Shown piece after piece: positions 1-7,912 of a stretch of DNA of 34,008 nucleotides. A program made the position numbers and the translations under genes. The DNA comes from Virgibacillus_R byunsanensis. Lineage in GTDB: Bacteria > Bacillota > Bacilli > Bacillales > Amphibacillaceae. The stretch covers positions 1 to 34,008 of the forward strand of contig NZ_JBHTKJ010000067.1 in assembly GCF_042675965.1 (NCBI RefSeq), read 5' to 3'. The notes beneath the pieces are model-generated. The model did not search any database, was not told the DNA's origin, and saw only the letters and a program-made list of their open reading frames with translations. Every line of letters begins with the position of its first letter. Position 1 is the first letter of the stretch.

Positions 1-51
1 TAAATTACACGACCTATGCTCGGTCGCTCCGAAAGCCTTAGTTGCACTTAT

Positions 52-84
52 GTAGATAAGAAAGTTTTATACTTTCCTATCTAC
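52..84. repeat. Hairpin-forming inverted repeat
   Basis: Two 14-base arms (52-65 and 71-84) are complementary except for one position, with a 5-base loop. An A-run follows on the plus strand, so the T-run precedes the stem on the minus strand and this is not a clean terminator for either direction. It lies beside the degraded transposase at 154-426 and could be part of an insertion-sequence end. No function can be assigned from sequence alone. Confidence 0.5.
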
Positions 85-153
85 CAAAAAAATCATATAT
101 TTACTTACAACCTTAAGTTAAAATCCTTTGGTAAGAGTCATGGGTGTGGAACA

Positions 154-426
154 TTATAGTTTGATGCAGATCAAAGTAAAATGATTGTTAATGCTATTGT
201 AGACACAATATATTTCTGGATCAGAGTTCACCGATGAAGAGCGAGAAGTTATCGCTCCAGAACAAGATGATGATTTGGTCGATCCTGTTTCATCTGCCAG
301 CCTTGCAGGTGTAAGGATTACTTCATTTGGGTAAGAAATGTCGTTGCAAAAGACAATGGAGGTATGCATCTTTACCCCGGATTTTGTATCTCGAAAATCT
401 GCCCATTTATATTGGCTAAGGCTCAT
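154..426 (-). pseudogene. IS4-type transposase remnant
   Basis: The minus-strand reading contains KWADFRDTKSGVKMH followed by YPNEVILTPARLADET. This resembles the central part of IS4-family DDE transposases (pattern: WA-FR-TK-G-K-H, then the P-K--LT-AK-AD stretch before a catalytic Asp). The expected continuation is lost. The 90-aa frame runs into serine-rich unrelated sequence, while a neighbouring frame gives NHHLVLER and then a stop, so a frameshift is likely. Neither the N-terminal part nor the DDE catalytic residues are visible. It is a decayed fragment and lies outside the mobile element. The family is recognised by eye, so the assignment is tentative. Confidence 0.5.
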
Positions 427-467
427 TGTATAGAAAAGGAGCTAAAGACTACATTAACACGTAAAGA

Positions 468-1739
468 CTACTTTAATTGCCCTTTTCCCTTAATGATATA
501 TTTAGTTGAGGTTAAGGCGGTTAAACCCATTGGTCCACGAGCATGGAGTTTTTGTGTACTTATCCCAATTTCAGCTCCAAATCCAAATTCAAATCCATCA
601 GTGAATCTTGTTGAGGCATTGTGATATATGGCTGCAGCATCAATTTCATTGAAAAATTGTTCTACATTTTCCACCGTCTGGGAAATTATCGCCTCTGAGT
701 GTTTTGTTCCATAACGATTAATGTGTGTAATGGCCTCATCAATGTTATCGACTACCTTTAATGCCAATTCTAGCTCTAAATACTCCGTTCCCCAATCTGC
801 TTCATTAGCAGGAATGACATCCATCCCCACTTGTTGTACCGTTTCATCCCCATGAATACGAACTTCTTTCTCTCGTAAAGCGGTATATAAATCTAGTAAA
901 TGCTTGGATGCCCACTTCCGATGGATAAGAATCGTTTCACAAGCATTACATACAGTTGGACGTTGTGTTTTGGCATTGATCGCTATATCAATCGCCATTT
1001 TCAGATCAGCTGTTTCGTCAATATATACATGACAATTCCCGGCACCCGTTTCTAATACAGGAACGGTCGATTTTTGCACGACTGTTTGAATCAGCATTGC
1101 ACCACCACGCGGAATTAAGACATCGAGATATTGATTCAATTTGAACATTTCAGAAGCCGTCTTTCGGCTTGTGTCTTCAAGCAATTGTACAGACTCAATA
1201 GGTAGTTTACTCAATCCAAGCGCATGCTGGATAACCTTTACAATTGCTATATTGGAATTGATAGCTGTTGAACTCCCTCGAAGCAATACCGCATTGCCTG
1301 TTTTTAAACAAAGACTTGATGCATCAACTGTCACATTCGGCCTAGCTTCATAAATCATTCCAATTACCCCAATCGGTACTCGTATTTGTGAGATAATAAG
1401 TTCGTTCGGACGTTCCCATTCCTCTAACAATTCCCCATTGGGATCTTTCAGTTTTGTTAACTGAATAAGCGCTTCGGACATGTCTCGTAATCGTTGGTCA
1501 TTTAACTTTAAGCGATCAAGTAAAGCGTCGGTCATTCCATTTTCTTTTCCAGCTCTTACATCTTTCTCATTTTCCGCTAAAATAAATGCCTGTTTGTTGA
1601 TAAGCTGTTCTGCCATCATTAGAAGTGCTTTATTTTTTTGTTCAGTCGTCGCTTTTGCTAATAAAGAAGCAGCTGCTTTAGCCTTTTTTCCTTTTTGAAT
1701 TAACTCCCTACTTTGGCTTGCTTGAACGATTTCACTCAT
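468..1739 (-). CDS. proA: Gamma-glutamyl phosphate reductase
   Basis: The product reduces L-glutamyl 5-phosphate to glutamate 5-semialdehyde with NADPH, the second step of proline synthesis in the cytoplasm. The 423-aa protein shows the family's IYEARPNVTVDA stretch, the LLRGSS segment and the catalytic cysteine region RPTVCNACETILIH. It ends with the usual LTSTKYIIKG-type tail. The chosen ATG at 1739 follows an AAGGAGAAGG ribosome binding site. An upstream in-frame TTG at 1757 is less likely. The start is one base after the proB stop, so the two are translationally coupled. Expression should follow the T-box leader at 2887-3135. Gene order proB-proA is standard for Bacillaceae. Confidence 0.97.
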   Translation of the reverse strand: MSEIVQASQSRELIQKGKKAKAAASLLAKATTEQKNKALLMMAEQLINKQAFILAENEKDVRAGKENGMTDALLDRLKLNDQRLRDMSEALIQLTKLKDPNGELLEEWERPNELIISQIRVPIGVIGMIYEARPNVTVDASSLCLKTGNAVLLRGSSTAINSNIAIVKVIQHALGLSKLPIESVQLLEDTSRKTASEMFKLNQYLDVLIPRGGAMLIQTVVQKSTVPVLETGAGNCHVYIDETADLKMAIDIAINAKTQRPTVCNACETILIHRKWASKHLLDLYTALREKEVRIHGDETVQQVGMDVIPANEADWGTEYLELELALKVVDNIDEAITHINRYGTKHSEAIISQTVENVEQFFNEIDAAAIYHNASTRFTDGFEFGFGAEIGISTQKLHARGPMGLTALTSTKYIIKGKGQLK

Positions 1740-1740
1740 C

Positions 1741-2862
1741 CTACCTTCTCCTTTCAATTTGGCTGACCCAATTATCCCTATGGATTACCACTCTGTGATG
1801 ACTGTTAGTTATAATCATAGCTTCTGCACTTGATAATCCTTTAATTTCCAATAATTGTTCTGAAGAAAAATTAACTTTCCCTTTGCCGATAATGTTTCCA
1901 TTTATGTTCACAACCTCAACGACATCATTGGTAGTAAAGTTCCCATAAATATTTGTCACACCAGCGGGAAGAAGACTTTTTCCTTGCCTTAAAATCGCAC
2001 TTACTGCACCTTGATCAACTTCAATTTTTCCACTAGGAATGGAATGTAGTGCTAACCATTGCTTCGACGCTTTCACACTAGCTTGAGAGGTACTCCCGAT
2101 ATAGGTTCCATCCCCTTTTCCAACAAGAATATCGACCAATTTTTCATTCCTGGTACCGGATCCAATAAATACTTTTACACCCAAATCCAGTGCGGTCCGT
2201 GCTGCCTCTACTTTTGATTTCATTCCACCGGTACCAAACTTTGTACCCGTTCCAGAAGCACCACGTATTAATTCATCATTAATTTCATGAAGGAAGTTAT
2301 ACTTTTTCGCATTCGGATTTGTTCGCGGGTTTTGATTATAGATTCCATTGATATCCGTCAAGATCATTAAAAAATCCGCTTGAACGAGGCCACTCACTAG
2401 CGCCGATAACATGTCATTATCCCCAAAGGTTAATTCTTCTACTGACACCGAATCATTTTCATTAATAATCGGTAGGACATTACATTGTAAAAGCTTAGAT
2501 AATGTGACATATGCATTATGATATTGATCTTTATGCAAGAAATTATGTCTCGTTAACAGTAATTGTGCCGCCACAATGCCATGCCTTTTTTTAAATTCTT
2601 CCGTATACCCTCTGATTAATAATCCTTGGCCAACGGCTGCAGCTGCTTGCTTGCCAGCAATGGTTGTAGGACGAGAGGAATAGCCTAGATCAGCAAAGCC
2701 TGTTGCAACGGCTCCAGACGAAATGAGAATAACTTCATGCCCAAGCTTCTTTAATCGTGCAAGAGCATCCACATGCTCATACATCTTCTCACTACTAAGT
2801 CCACCATTACTATTTGTCAAAGAACTACTCCCTATTTTGACAACAATTCTTTTCTTCTTCAC
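1741..2862 (-). CDS. proB: Glutamate 5-kinase
   Basis: ProB phosphorylates L-glutamate with ATP, the first and feedback-controlled step of proline synthesis. The 373-aa protein starts RIVVKIGSSSLT (amino-acid kinase fold) and has LISSGAVATG, the INENDSVSVEE stretch, FGDNDMLSALVS, and GTGGMKSKVEAA near residue 215. From about residue 280 a C-terminal PUA domain follows (LLPAGVTNIYG, then VVNINGNIIGKG), which is usual for long ProB forms. It is the first gene of proBA. The coding start lies about 25 bases downstream of the T-box terminator hairpin, so both genes should be switched by proline tRNA charging. In halophilic bacilli proline also serves as an osmolyte, but this window does not show which role applies. 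Confidence 0.97.
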   Translation of the reverse strand: MKKKRIVVKIGSSSLTNSNGGLSSEKMYEHVDALARLKKLGHEVILISSGAVATGFADLGYSSRPTTIAGKQAAAAVGQGLLIRGYTEEFKKRHGIVAAQLLLTRHNFLHKDQYHNAYVTLSKLLQCNVLPIINENDSVSVEELTFGDNDMLSALVSGLVQADFLMILTDINGIYNQNPRTNPNAKKYNFLHEINDELIRGASGTGTKFGTGGMKSKVEAARTALDLGVKVFIGSGTRNEKLVDILVGKGDGTYIGSTSQASVKASKQWLALHSIPSGKIEVDQGAVSAILRQGKSLLPAGVTNIYGNFTTNDVVEVVNINGNIIGKGKVNFSSEQLLEIKGLSSAEAMIITNSHHRVVIHRDNWVSQIERRR

Positions 2863-2886
2863 TATTCACTCACCATCCATTTTGAT

Positions 2887-3135
2887 AAAAAAAGCCCTTC
2901 CATCCTTGTAATAAGGACGGAAGAGCTTTGTCTCCGTGGTACCACCTTTATTGATATTAGATTTATTTAATATCCACTTAAAAATCCTTTAACGCAGGAA
3001 ATCGGTTAGGTTTTGCCTAACAGTTCAAGGGATAGGTTCAATAGCATTGCAAGGCGTGTAAAATTTTTCAGCCGATGAATTTTACTCTCTTTTACCTGAT
3101 GACTATTTACTAGTTCCCTGTCATTACTTTTTTAT
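2887..3135 (-). promoter_or_regulatory. T-box riboswitch, proline, leader of proBA
   Basis: On the minus strand the leader holds the T-box core AAGGTGGTACCACGG (complement of 2934-2948), the antiterminator bulge that pairs with the NCCA end of uncharged tRNA. It is followed by an intrinsic terminator whose arms lie in 2891-2929 and end in a run of T. Upstream a Stem I-like hairpin is visible (GTAAAATT pairing with AATTTTAC). A CCU triplet followed by A (complement of 3034-3036, in GAACCTATCC) is the best candidate specifier codon. CCU is a proline codon and the downstream genes make proline, so target and sensor agree. The leader's 5' end is approximate. Confidence 0.9.
2891..2929 (-). terminator. 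Rho-independent terminator of the proBA T-box
   Basis: The arms AAAGCCCTTCCATCCTT (2891-2907) and AGGACGGAAGAGCTTT (2914-2929) pair with a few G-U or mismatched positions. The stem is followed on the minus strand by a T-run. It overlaps the alternative antiterminator pairing of the T-box. Confidence 0.85.
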
Positions 3136-3257
3136 ATAAATTTAAATCCTTAAAAATTCACCTACAATTAGAAACATTATGAACGGGATTTTGTTTTGTG
3201 TCAACACTTTTTTATTTTACCCATTAAAAACAGAAAATACCGTTGCTATTTATCATT

Positions 3258-3405
3258 AACAAAAGCACAAGCGCTCGTTTAGGGATGTACGGACTGCGCC
3301 CGCGTAAAGCGGCGTAGTTAGAAGCAGAGGGACGGTTTTGCCAATTCTAAGCCCCGACAAGGAAGCATGAGGGCCGTTCCCGTGAGTCTCCCGTTGTACC
3401 CGTCA
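3258..3405. repeat. GC-rich dispersed repeat, left copy
   Basis: This noncoding stretch is markedly richer in G and C than its surroundings. It shares an ordered series of blocks with 33626-33900 in the same orientation: AACAAAAGC, AAGCGC, CGTTTAG, GCCCGCG, then AAAGCGGCG and AGTTAG. The left copy is shorter. Both copies lie in chromosomal intergenic DNA outside the mobile element. The pattern resembles intergenic repeats I associate with halophilic bacilli, but the family cannot be named from here. No ORF is supported. Confidence 0.6.
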
Positions 3406-3445
3406 ACTTAATTAGTTATTGTTCACGCACTGACTTAACTGATTC

Positions 3446-3466
3446 TTATTTATAATACGGTTCACC
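3446..3466 (-). pseudogene. rlmH: Displaced 3' end of host rlmH
   Basis: Read on the minus strand these seven codons give G-E-P-Y-Y-K-stop. That is the C-terminal tail expected for RlmH (usually GEPYHK). The host rlmH body at 27371-27850 ends GEPYIF instead. The first 11 bases are identical to bases inside the 3' end of that gene. The fragment is therefore the piece of rlmH cut off when the element integrated, now about 24 kb from its gene. The usual His codon CAT reads TAT here. This may be a transition acquired after the fragment lost its function, or a natural variant. Confidence 0.85.
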
Positions 3467-3489
3467 GTACCGGTTTGTAGGGTAAAATA
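3446..3489. other. attL junction of the integrated element
   Basis: The chromosomal side is the rlmH tail (3446-3466) and the element side is 3464-3489. The 11-bp sequence TACGGTTCACC (3456-3466) recurs exactly at 27381-27391. The element-side bases 3464-3489 match the inverted complement of 27361-27386 at 21 of 26 positions (ACCGTAC, three mismatches, TTT, two mismatches, AGGGTAAAATA). This is the half-site layout expected of a large serine recombinase attachment site. Confidence 0.85.
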
Positions 3490-3571
3490 ACTTACAAAAA
3501 CCAACCTACAATAACAAATTTCGGTACTTTCATATTATAATTGGATTATAAAAACTTAGAGGAGAAGATTG

Positions 3572-4342
3572 ATGTTTGGTACTATAATACAAGATGCTTA
3601 TAAGGAAAATGAAAAAGATGATCTAGCCTATGCTATTAATGATATTTGTAATCCCAATGACAATAATGGTTGGGCATCTGCAGGTATCTACTGCTTTTGG
3701 AATTACCAAACCCGTGAAATTCTGTACATCGGACTAGCTAGAGACCTGTCAGAAAGATTAAAACAACATAACGGTTTAATCACCATTGATCCAAAGGGAT
3801 GCAAAGTTGAAAATATTAATGAATATTTTAATGAAAATGAGAAAATGGGACACTCTATTTTCGTGCAATCTTCAAATCACCAGCCTGTTACTAGTAGAAA
3901 TATTTTTGATTTATTCCGTAAAGACCCTGAATTGGGAAATGTTAAGGAATATGACGACGAACCTGTTAAACAAGATTATATTATGACTGAAGGAATATTG
4001 ATTGAGGCGTATAATAAAATGTTTAACACTATTCCACCTTGGAATAAAATTGCCGGATCTAAGAAAGGGCAATTGGCAAGTACTATTGGAAACTATGAAA
4101 TTGTTAAATTTTTTTCAAGTAAGGATCCTTCTCCCTTACTTGCAAGATACTCAATACGGGAAATATCTAATAATCCAACTTACGAACGTTATGAACTCTT
4201 TCTTCATACTGCAAGACAACAAATGCTTACAACCGGTATTACTTTTTTAGATGCAATAAAATTTTCTAGAAGTTTTGATATGCTTGAGACATATGAAGAA
4301 TTATTTAGTGTAGAATATTTTAATAGGATATTAGACATATAA
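3572..4342 (+). CDS. GIY-YIG nuclease-family protein
   Basis: The 256-aa protein has a GIY-YIG core near residues 35-70: GIYCFWNYQTREILYIGLA followed by the helix RDLSERLKQHN. These supply the two tyrosines and the arginine of the nuclease fold. A usual downstream Glu could be in the EGILIEAYNK segment (about 135-145). The rest, about 110 residues, is not recognised. The ATG at 3572 follows AGAGGAG; a TTG one codon earlier is also in frame. It is the only plus-strand gene in the left part of the island and begins about 80 bp inside attL. A TATAAT at 3536-3541 could be its -10 box. A homing-type or defence nuclease is possible, and the true substrate is unknown. Confidence 0.75.
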   Translation: MFGTIIQDAYKENEKDDLAYAINDICNPNDNNGWASAGIYCFWNYQTREILYIGLARDLSERLKQHNGLITIDPKGCKVENINEYFNENEKMGHSIFVQSSNHQPVTSRNIFDLFRKDPELGNVKEYDDEPVKQDYIMTEGILIEAYNKMFNTIPPWNKIAGSKKGQLASTIGNYEIVKFFSSKDPSPLLARYSIREISNNPTYERYELFLHTARQQMLTTGITFLDAIKFSRSFDMLETYEELFSVEYFNRILDI

Positions 4343-4348
4343 TAAAAA

Positions 4349-4380
4349 GGGTAGGATTCATTATTTTATGAGCCCTACCC
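4349..4380. terminator. Terminator between convergent genes
   Basis: The arms GGGTAGG (4349-4355) and CCTACCC (4374-4380) are perfectly complementary, and CAT/ATG can extend the stem inside. On the minus strand a T-rich tail follows, so it best ends the long minus-strand defence transcript. It can also serve the plus-strand GIY-YIG gene that stops at 4342. Confidence 0.7.
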
Positions 4381-4648
4381 TCTAAACACGATACTATATT
4401 TTCATATCTTTTCAATAATTCACCCCGCACTTATAAAGAGGTTTGTATAACCAAATACGCAAAGTGTCATCATCCCAGATTCCATAAGATAGTTAGGTAG
4501 TTTCTATCTGGCACTAGACCATCCATTTCCGAGGATATTTGGGGTCAGGCCTCCTCTTCTCATGTTTCTAGGGCCAAGTGAAATGGTTGATGTAGAGTTC
4601 AGACTATGTTTGACGCAAAAAAATCTGCTTTCAAAAATAAGTGTGCTA
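4381..4648. other. Intergenic stretch without a convincing gene
   Basis: This stretch lies between the terminator and the 125-aa minus-strand gene. A 72-aa minus-strand reading frame crosses it (4504-4722) but overlaps that gene, lacks a good ribosome binding site and looks random. The bases near 4545-4580 (ggggtcaggcctcc and flanks) are more GC-rich than the surroundings and could be a scar of an older insertion. I see no RNA gene or repeat here. Confidence 0.4.
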
Positions 4649-5026
4649 TTACTCTTCCTTAGTAATATACCAATGATATGGAATCTCCACCAAGAAGTAC
4701 GTACCAAACTCATCATCATCATGTCCTAATCTGGGCAGAATTTCAAATGGAACTCCCTCAGTTAGTTCCTCTAAAACTAAATGTGCACTTCGATATGGTT
4801 GATCGACAGCAAATCCTCTTGATGCCAGATAGATTGCCTCATCATCAGATAATGAACTTTCATCAATTTCTACGCGTATTCTCAGTCCAGAATCATCGTC
4901 GTCACCTTCAACATTTACTGGTATTAACCTTCCTATTTCTTTTGCAATTAATTGTTTTGCTAGTTTTTCTACTTGGTTAAATGATATATACAATGAAATA
5001 TAGGCAGGTTCTAAGTCTTTAAGCAT
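4649..5026 (-). CDS. Small acidic protein of unknown function
   Basis: The 125-aa product is not recognised. It is strongly acidic, with an aspartate cluster in NVEGDDDDSGLR (about 38-49) and another in GHDDDEFG near the C-terminus. The alternating pattern (LRIRVEIDES, YFLVEIPYHWYI) suggests beta strands. No membrane segment or catalytic motif is visible. The ATG at 5026 is preceded by a very strong AGGAGG site; a longer frame from 5068 is less likely. It is the last gene of the minus-strand run, 135 bp beyond the ABC-3C ATPase stop, so it may be co-transcribed with it or read from its own promoter. An acidic mimic or immunity role is possible but unsupported. Confidence 0.65.
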   Translation of the reverse strand: MLKDLEPAYISLYISFNQVEKLAKQLIAKEIGRLIPVNVEGDDDDSGLRIRVEIDESSLSDDEAIYLASRGFAVDQPYRSAHLVLEELTEGVPFEILPRLGHDDDEFGTYFLVEIPYHWYITKEE

Positions 5027-5161
5027 TGGCCTTCCTCCTACTATGTTATTATTTTTGATTTCAACCATGCATACGATTTATTTCATGCTTTTTTTTAACG
5101 TTAGTTGTTCCACTTGGATACTATGTTCAGACCCTTATTCTTTAAATGCATTTATTACCTT

Positions 5162-6847
5162 TTAATTATTAAAAGGTCTATCATTTTCAGAGAGGGTAAC
5201 TACAATATTTGATTTTTGTATTAAATCATTATCTTGAATTTTCTCTTTTAAAACTGCTACAATATATTGACCTTCAATGGCGTTCACGATATTGATAATT
5301 GCCTTTAGAGCTACCTGATCGATAGTTTCGATTACATCATGAACTATAAAATTTGGTGCCTTTTTATCTAAATCCCTAACTAATCGTTGATAGGCTAAAT
5401 CAAATGCAGCAATAATGGATTTCCTCGTACCTGTACTTAATCCCCTTTTAACGTAATCGATACCAAACGGAAAGCCTTTTTCAGTTTTATAGAGCATGAA
5501 AGGTTCACCATTAGTTTTTTCACTATATTGTGAAAAGTATTTATTAAAGATAGACAACGAATCTTCTTTAACATCAGATTCTTCTTCAGTTTTATCTAAT
5601 TCTTCAACAAGTTCTGCTATACGCGTCTCTAATTGATTATAAGTTGATCTAATATTCTTATTACTTCCAAGTTCTTCGTTATATTCTGCTAGTTTACCTT
5701 GCAACGAAGTGTACTCATCAATTTTATTTTCTTCTATCAACATAATTACATTCTTATGCTTCTCAAACAGTTGGTTCTTATCATTTTCAAGTAGAAAAAC
5801 TTTTTTCTCTACCTTTTCTAATTGGGAATTGAAATATCTTATTTTGTTATGCACAAGTTCATCATTAAACTTCACTAAGTCCTCAAATTCTTTTTGCAAA
5901 TTGCCCATTGCTTTAAGAGTTTCATTATATAAGTTTTTTAGAACATCTTTGTCAATTCCATTATTTATTTCATGCTTAGCATCAGCAAGAATACCTGTAA
6001 TTTTCTGTCTTTTAAATATAAGTTCATCAATCTGGTCATTATAGTTTGCATACTCAATTTTTATTTCGGATATCTTTTCTTCATTTTCTTTGAACTTTCT
6101 TGAATTCACTAATATGTTCATTTGATTATTCAATTCATCAATAGTCGATTCCAGTAGAGTCACCTTTTGATTAATGCTATCTATAGATTTAAAATTATTT
6201 ATAGACATAAAGTTTTTTATTTCTTTATTTTTCTCTGCAATTTCTTTTCTCAAATCCAAAATATAGTTACTTACTTCCTGATCTTGTAATTCAAAAAGAT
6301 ACGAATAAATATTCTCGTAAGTTGCATCATTAGTTCTATGTAAGAATTTAAGAAACTTGTGATTGTCTGCTCGTTGATCTATTCTAACAAATATATTAAT
6401 TAATTGTCTAAATGTAGGATAGTTAGCCAAATTAGAAAAAAATATCACATTAAGTTGCTGCCAATAATCATTTTGACTCATTTCTATACCATTAATATAT
6501 CTTTTACCTCGAGGATAAAGATCCACTGAAAGAATATATTCGCTTGATTTTTCTTCGTCGAAAGACTCGATAATCATCAGTTCAACATTAACCTTGTTAC
6601 CAATGATATAGTTTTTTAGTTTCTCATTTGTTTGTTTTGTTTCATCATCAAAATATAAATATTTCCTGTCTTTAGCTCCCAAACATATATCTATCAACTT
6701 CAAAACAGTGGTTTTCCCAACACTATTTCCTTTTTCCTGATCTTTCCCAGCATCGACAATAAAATTCATTCCTTTAACAAAAGGAATTTCTCTAATAACT
6801 TCAAGAGCAGGTTTTGTTTCTTTAATGGTCAAACGCTTTATGAACAT
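5162..6847 (-). CDS. ABC-3C system ATPase (DUF2326-like)
   Basis: The 561-aa protein is an SMC/RecN-type ABC ATPase. Walker A is GNSVGKTT at residues 40-47. A long coiled coil fills about 190-430 (runs such as QLEKVEKKVFLLENDKNQL). The C-terminal ATPase half carries an ABC-signature-like LSTGTRKS near 470 and a Walker B-like PNFIVHD near 500. The HD end departs from the usual DE. This head-coil-head layout with a C-terminal DUF2326-type domain is typical of ABC three-component conflict systems, in which the ATPase senses invasion and activates an effector. It overlaps the preceding small MC6-like gene by 10 bases and forms a compact operon with the genes at 6838-7860. Confidence 0.8.
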   Translation of the reverse strand: MFIKRLTIKETKPALEVIREIPFVKGMNFIVDAGKDQEKGNSVGKTTVLKLIDICLGAKDRKYLYFDDETKQTNEKLKNYIIGNKVNVELMIIESFDEEKSSEYILSVDLYPRGKRYINGIEMSQNDYWQQLNVIFFSNLANYPTFRQLINIFVRIDQRADNHKFLKFLHRTNDATYENIYSYLFELQDQEVSNYILDLRKEIAEKNKEIKNFMSINNFKSIDSINQKVTLLESTIDELNNQMNILVNSRKFKENEEKISEIKIEYANYNDQIDELIFKRQKITGILADAKHEINNGIDKDVLKNLYNETLKAMGNLQKEFEDLVKFNDELVHNKIRYFNSQLEKVEKKVFLLENDKNQLFEKHKNVIMLIEENKIDEYTSLQGKLAEYNEELGSNKNIRSTYNQLETRIAELVEELDKTEEESDVKEDSLSIFNKYFSQYSEKTNGEPFMLYKTEKGFPFGIDYVKRGLSTGTRKSIIAAFDLAYQRLVRDLDKKAPNFIVHDVIETIDQVALKAIINIVNAIEGQYIVAVLKEKIQDNDLIQKSNIVVTLSENDRPFNN

Positions 6848-7065
6848 TGAAGTACTCCCTCCTCATTAATAGTAATTTTGTCGATAAGAAAAAGAAAATC
6901 TAATGAGAGTAAATAGATGGTATAGTCCAGTGAGTCATTGTACTGCTCCTTTAGAGTTTCGTATAAATCCTCAACGTTATGCTTTTTAGAGGAAATAACC
7001 CCCAATATACAAGCAGAGATGTAATATATGGTATCCTTAGGATTTGAATCTCTGTCAATTATCAT
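6838..7065 (-). CDS. ABC-3C middle component (MC6-like)
   Basis: The 75-aa protein, with ATG at 7065, begins MIIDRDSNPKDTIYYISACI and has the later stretch LDYTIYLLSLDFLFLIDKIT. This pattern, a short helical domain ending in FDxL-L-I, resembles middle component 6 of ABC three-component systems, which bridges the ATPase and the effector-bearing component. In-frame GTG codons at 7068 and 7077 are alternatives; the AAGGG site at 7083-7079 is best spaced for 7068 or 7065. It lies between the 184-aa component and the ATPase, the expected gene order. Family assignment is by pattern and position. Confidence 0.7.
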   Translation of the reverse strand: MIIDRDSNPKDTIYYISACILGVISSKKHNVEDLYETLKEQYNDSLDYTIYLLSLDFLFLIDKITINEEGVLQCS

Positions 7066-7069
7066 CACA

Positions 7070-7624
7070 TTAATCACCCTTAGGTACTGGCTTTAACAGC
7101 TTACATTTAGTGAAAGCATAAAACATTATCATATAAATGGCTGCGTCGACTTCTTCATCTAATATATCGGATTCATTGATTGATGCATTATACCAAACTT
7201 CTTCTTTGAGACGATCAAATACTTGTTTAATAACAAAATCACCATCAAGCTTTTCTTTTTCTCTTACTCTTTCAATTTCTAAATAAACCGTTCGAATTTT
7301 TTTGACCATTATTGTTTTTTTTAAGTAGCCATGTAACACCTTAGAAACTTCATCATAACCGTCTGAATAATTATCAAAAACTTCTACGTAAAGATCAACT
7401 TTATTGTACTCAAACTTTTCCATCCAATCAGAATTGTTTTGGATAGAATATTCATCATCATAATCGATATCAAGCTCTGCAATTATTTTACAAACATCAA
7501 AGACAGCACTTCGCTTTAATATTTTGGGGGTATGGCTGCTAAAATTAAAAGTTGTTAGGGAGTTCTTATTACCAACGATTGAAGTTCCATTATCCCCACT
7601 CTTAGCACTTTTACTTAACGTCAT
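7070..7624 (-). CDS. ABC-3C third component (C-terminal-domain protein)
   Basis: The 184-aa product occupies the position of the third ABC-3C subunit. It begins with a glycine/asparagine motif (SGDNGTSIVGNKN, residues about 9-21) that nearly repeats the C-terminus of the small membrane protein encoded just upstream. The remainder is mainly helical and acidic, with a C-terminal segment DAAIYMIMFYAFTKCKLLK before VPKG. I see no nuclease, protease or other catalytic motif, so any effector activity must come from elsewhere. Its ATG shares one base with the upstream stop (TAATG), and its stop lies directly before the MC6-like start, so the set is translationally coupled. It could also be a system-specific adaptor. 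Confidence 0.6.
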   Translation of the reverse strand: MTLSKSAKSGDNGTSIVGNKNSLTTFNFSSHTPKILKRSAVFDVCKIIAELDIDYDDEYSIQNNSDWMEKFEYNKVDLYVEVFDNYSDGYDEVSKVLHGYLKKTIMVKKIRTVYLEIERVREKEKLDGDFVIKQVFDRLKEEVWYNASINESDILDEEVDAAIYMIMFYAFTKCKLLKPVPKGD

Positions 7625-7860
7625 TATTTCCCTCCATTATATTTATTGTTATCTCCTATTATACTAGTTCCATTGTCACCGGAAGTTGCTTTTTTACTGA
7701 ATAACACCTCTTTTTTCGATGAATCCAATGTAACATTTAATTCCTGTTTCAAATATTGTTCAATTCTTTTGTTATCATTAGACACTTTTTTTGAAAAAAC
7801 AATTGCAGATATAGATAGTATTGAAGCAATAATTCCTAATACGATATTTATAGTTTCCAT
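7624..7860 (-). CDS. Small single-pass membrane protein with SGDNGTSI motif
   Basis: The 78-aa protein starts METINIVLGIIASILSISAI, a single N-terminal transmembrane helix with a short outer end. A charged helical linker follows (residues about 30-60). The tail is SGDNGTSIIGDNNKYNGGK. The core SGDNGTSI is also in the N-terminus of the next protein. The ATG at 7860 has an AGAGGTGG site; the longer frame from 7893 is unlikely. It may anchor the ABC-3C complex at the membrane or be its membrane-perturbing effector. Neither is demonstrated, and I do not recognise a named family. Confidence 0.65.
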   Translation of the reverse strand: METINIVLGIIASILSISAIVFSKKVSNDNKRIEQYLKQELNVTLDSSKKEVLFSKKATSGDNGTSIIGDNNKYNGGK

Positions 7861-7912
7861 TAGACCACCTCTAATATTACAAATTACTTCCATTCTATCA
7901 CAATAGAGATAC

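Noticed and set aside
444..470. Direct repeat AAAGACTAC near the proA stop as an att site
   Set aside because: The two copies are only about 18 bp apart, enclose nothing, and do not match either end of the island.
364..624. Plus-strand ORF over the proA end
   Set aside because: It is a shadow of proA on the opposite strand and overlaps the transposase remnant, with no family resemblance.
3446..3489. attL as a chance short match
   Set aside because: The 11-bp repeat alone could be chance, but the left flank also encodes the exact rlmH tail in the right strand and frame, and the inner flank is an inverted match at 21 of 26 positions to the other end.
4504..4722. 72-aa minus-strand ORF
   Set aside because: It overlaps the supported gene at 4649-5026, has no good ribosome binding site and has a composition unlike a real protein.
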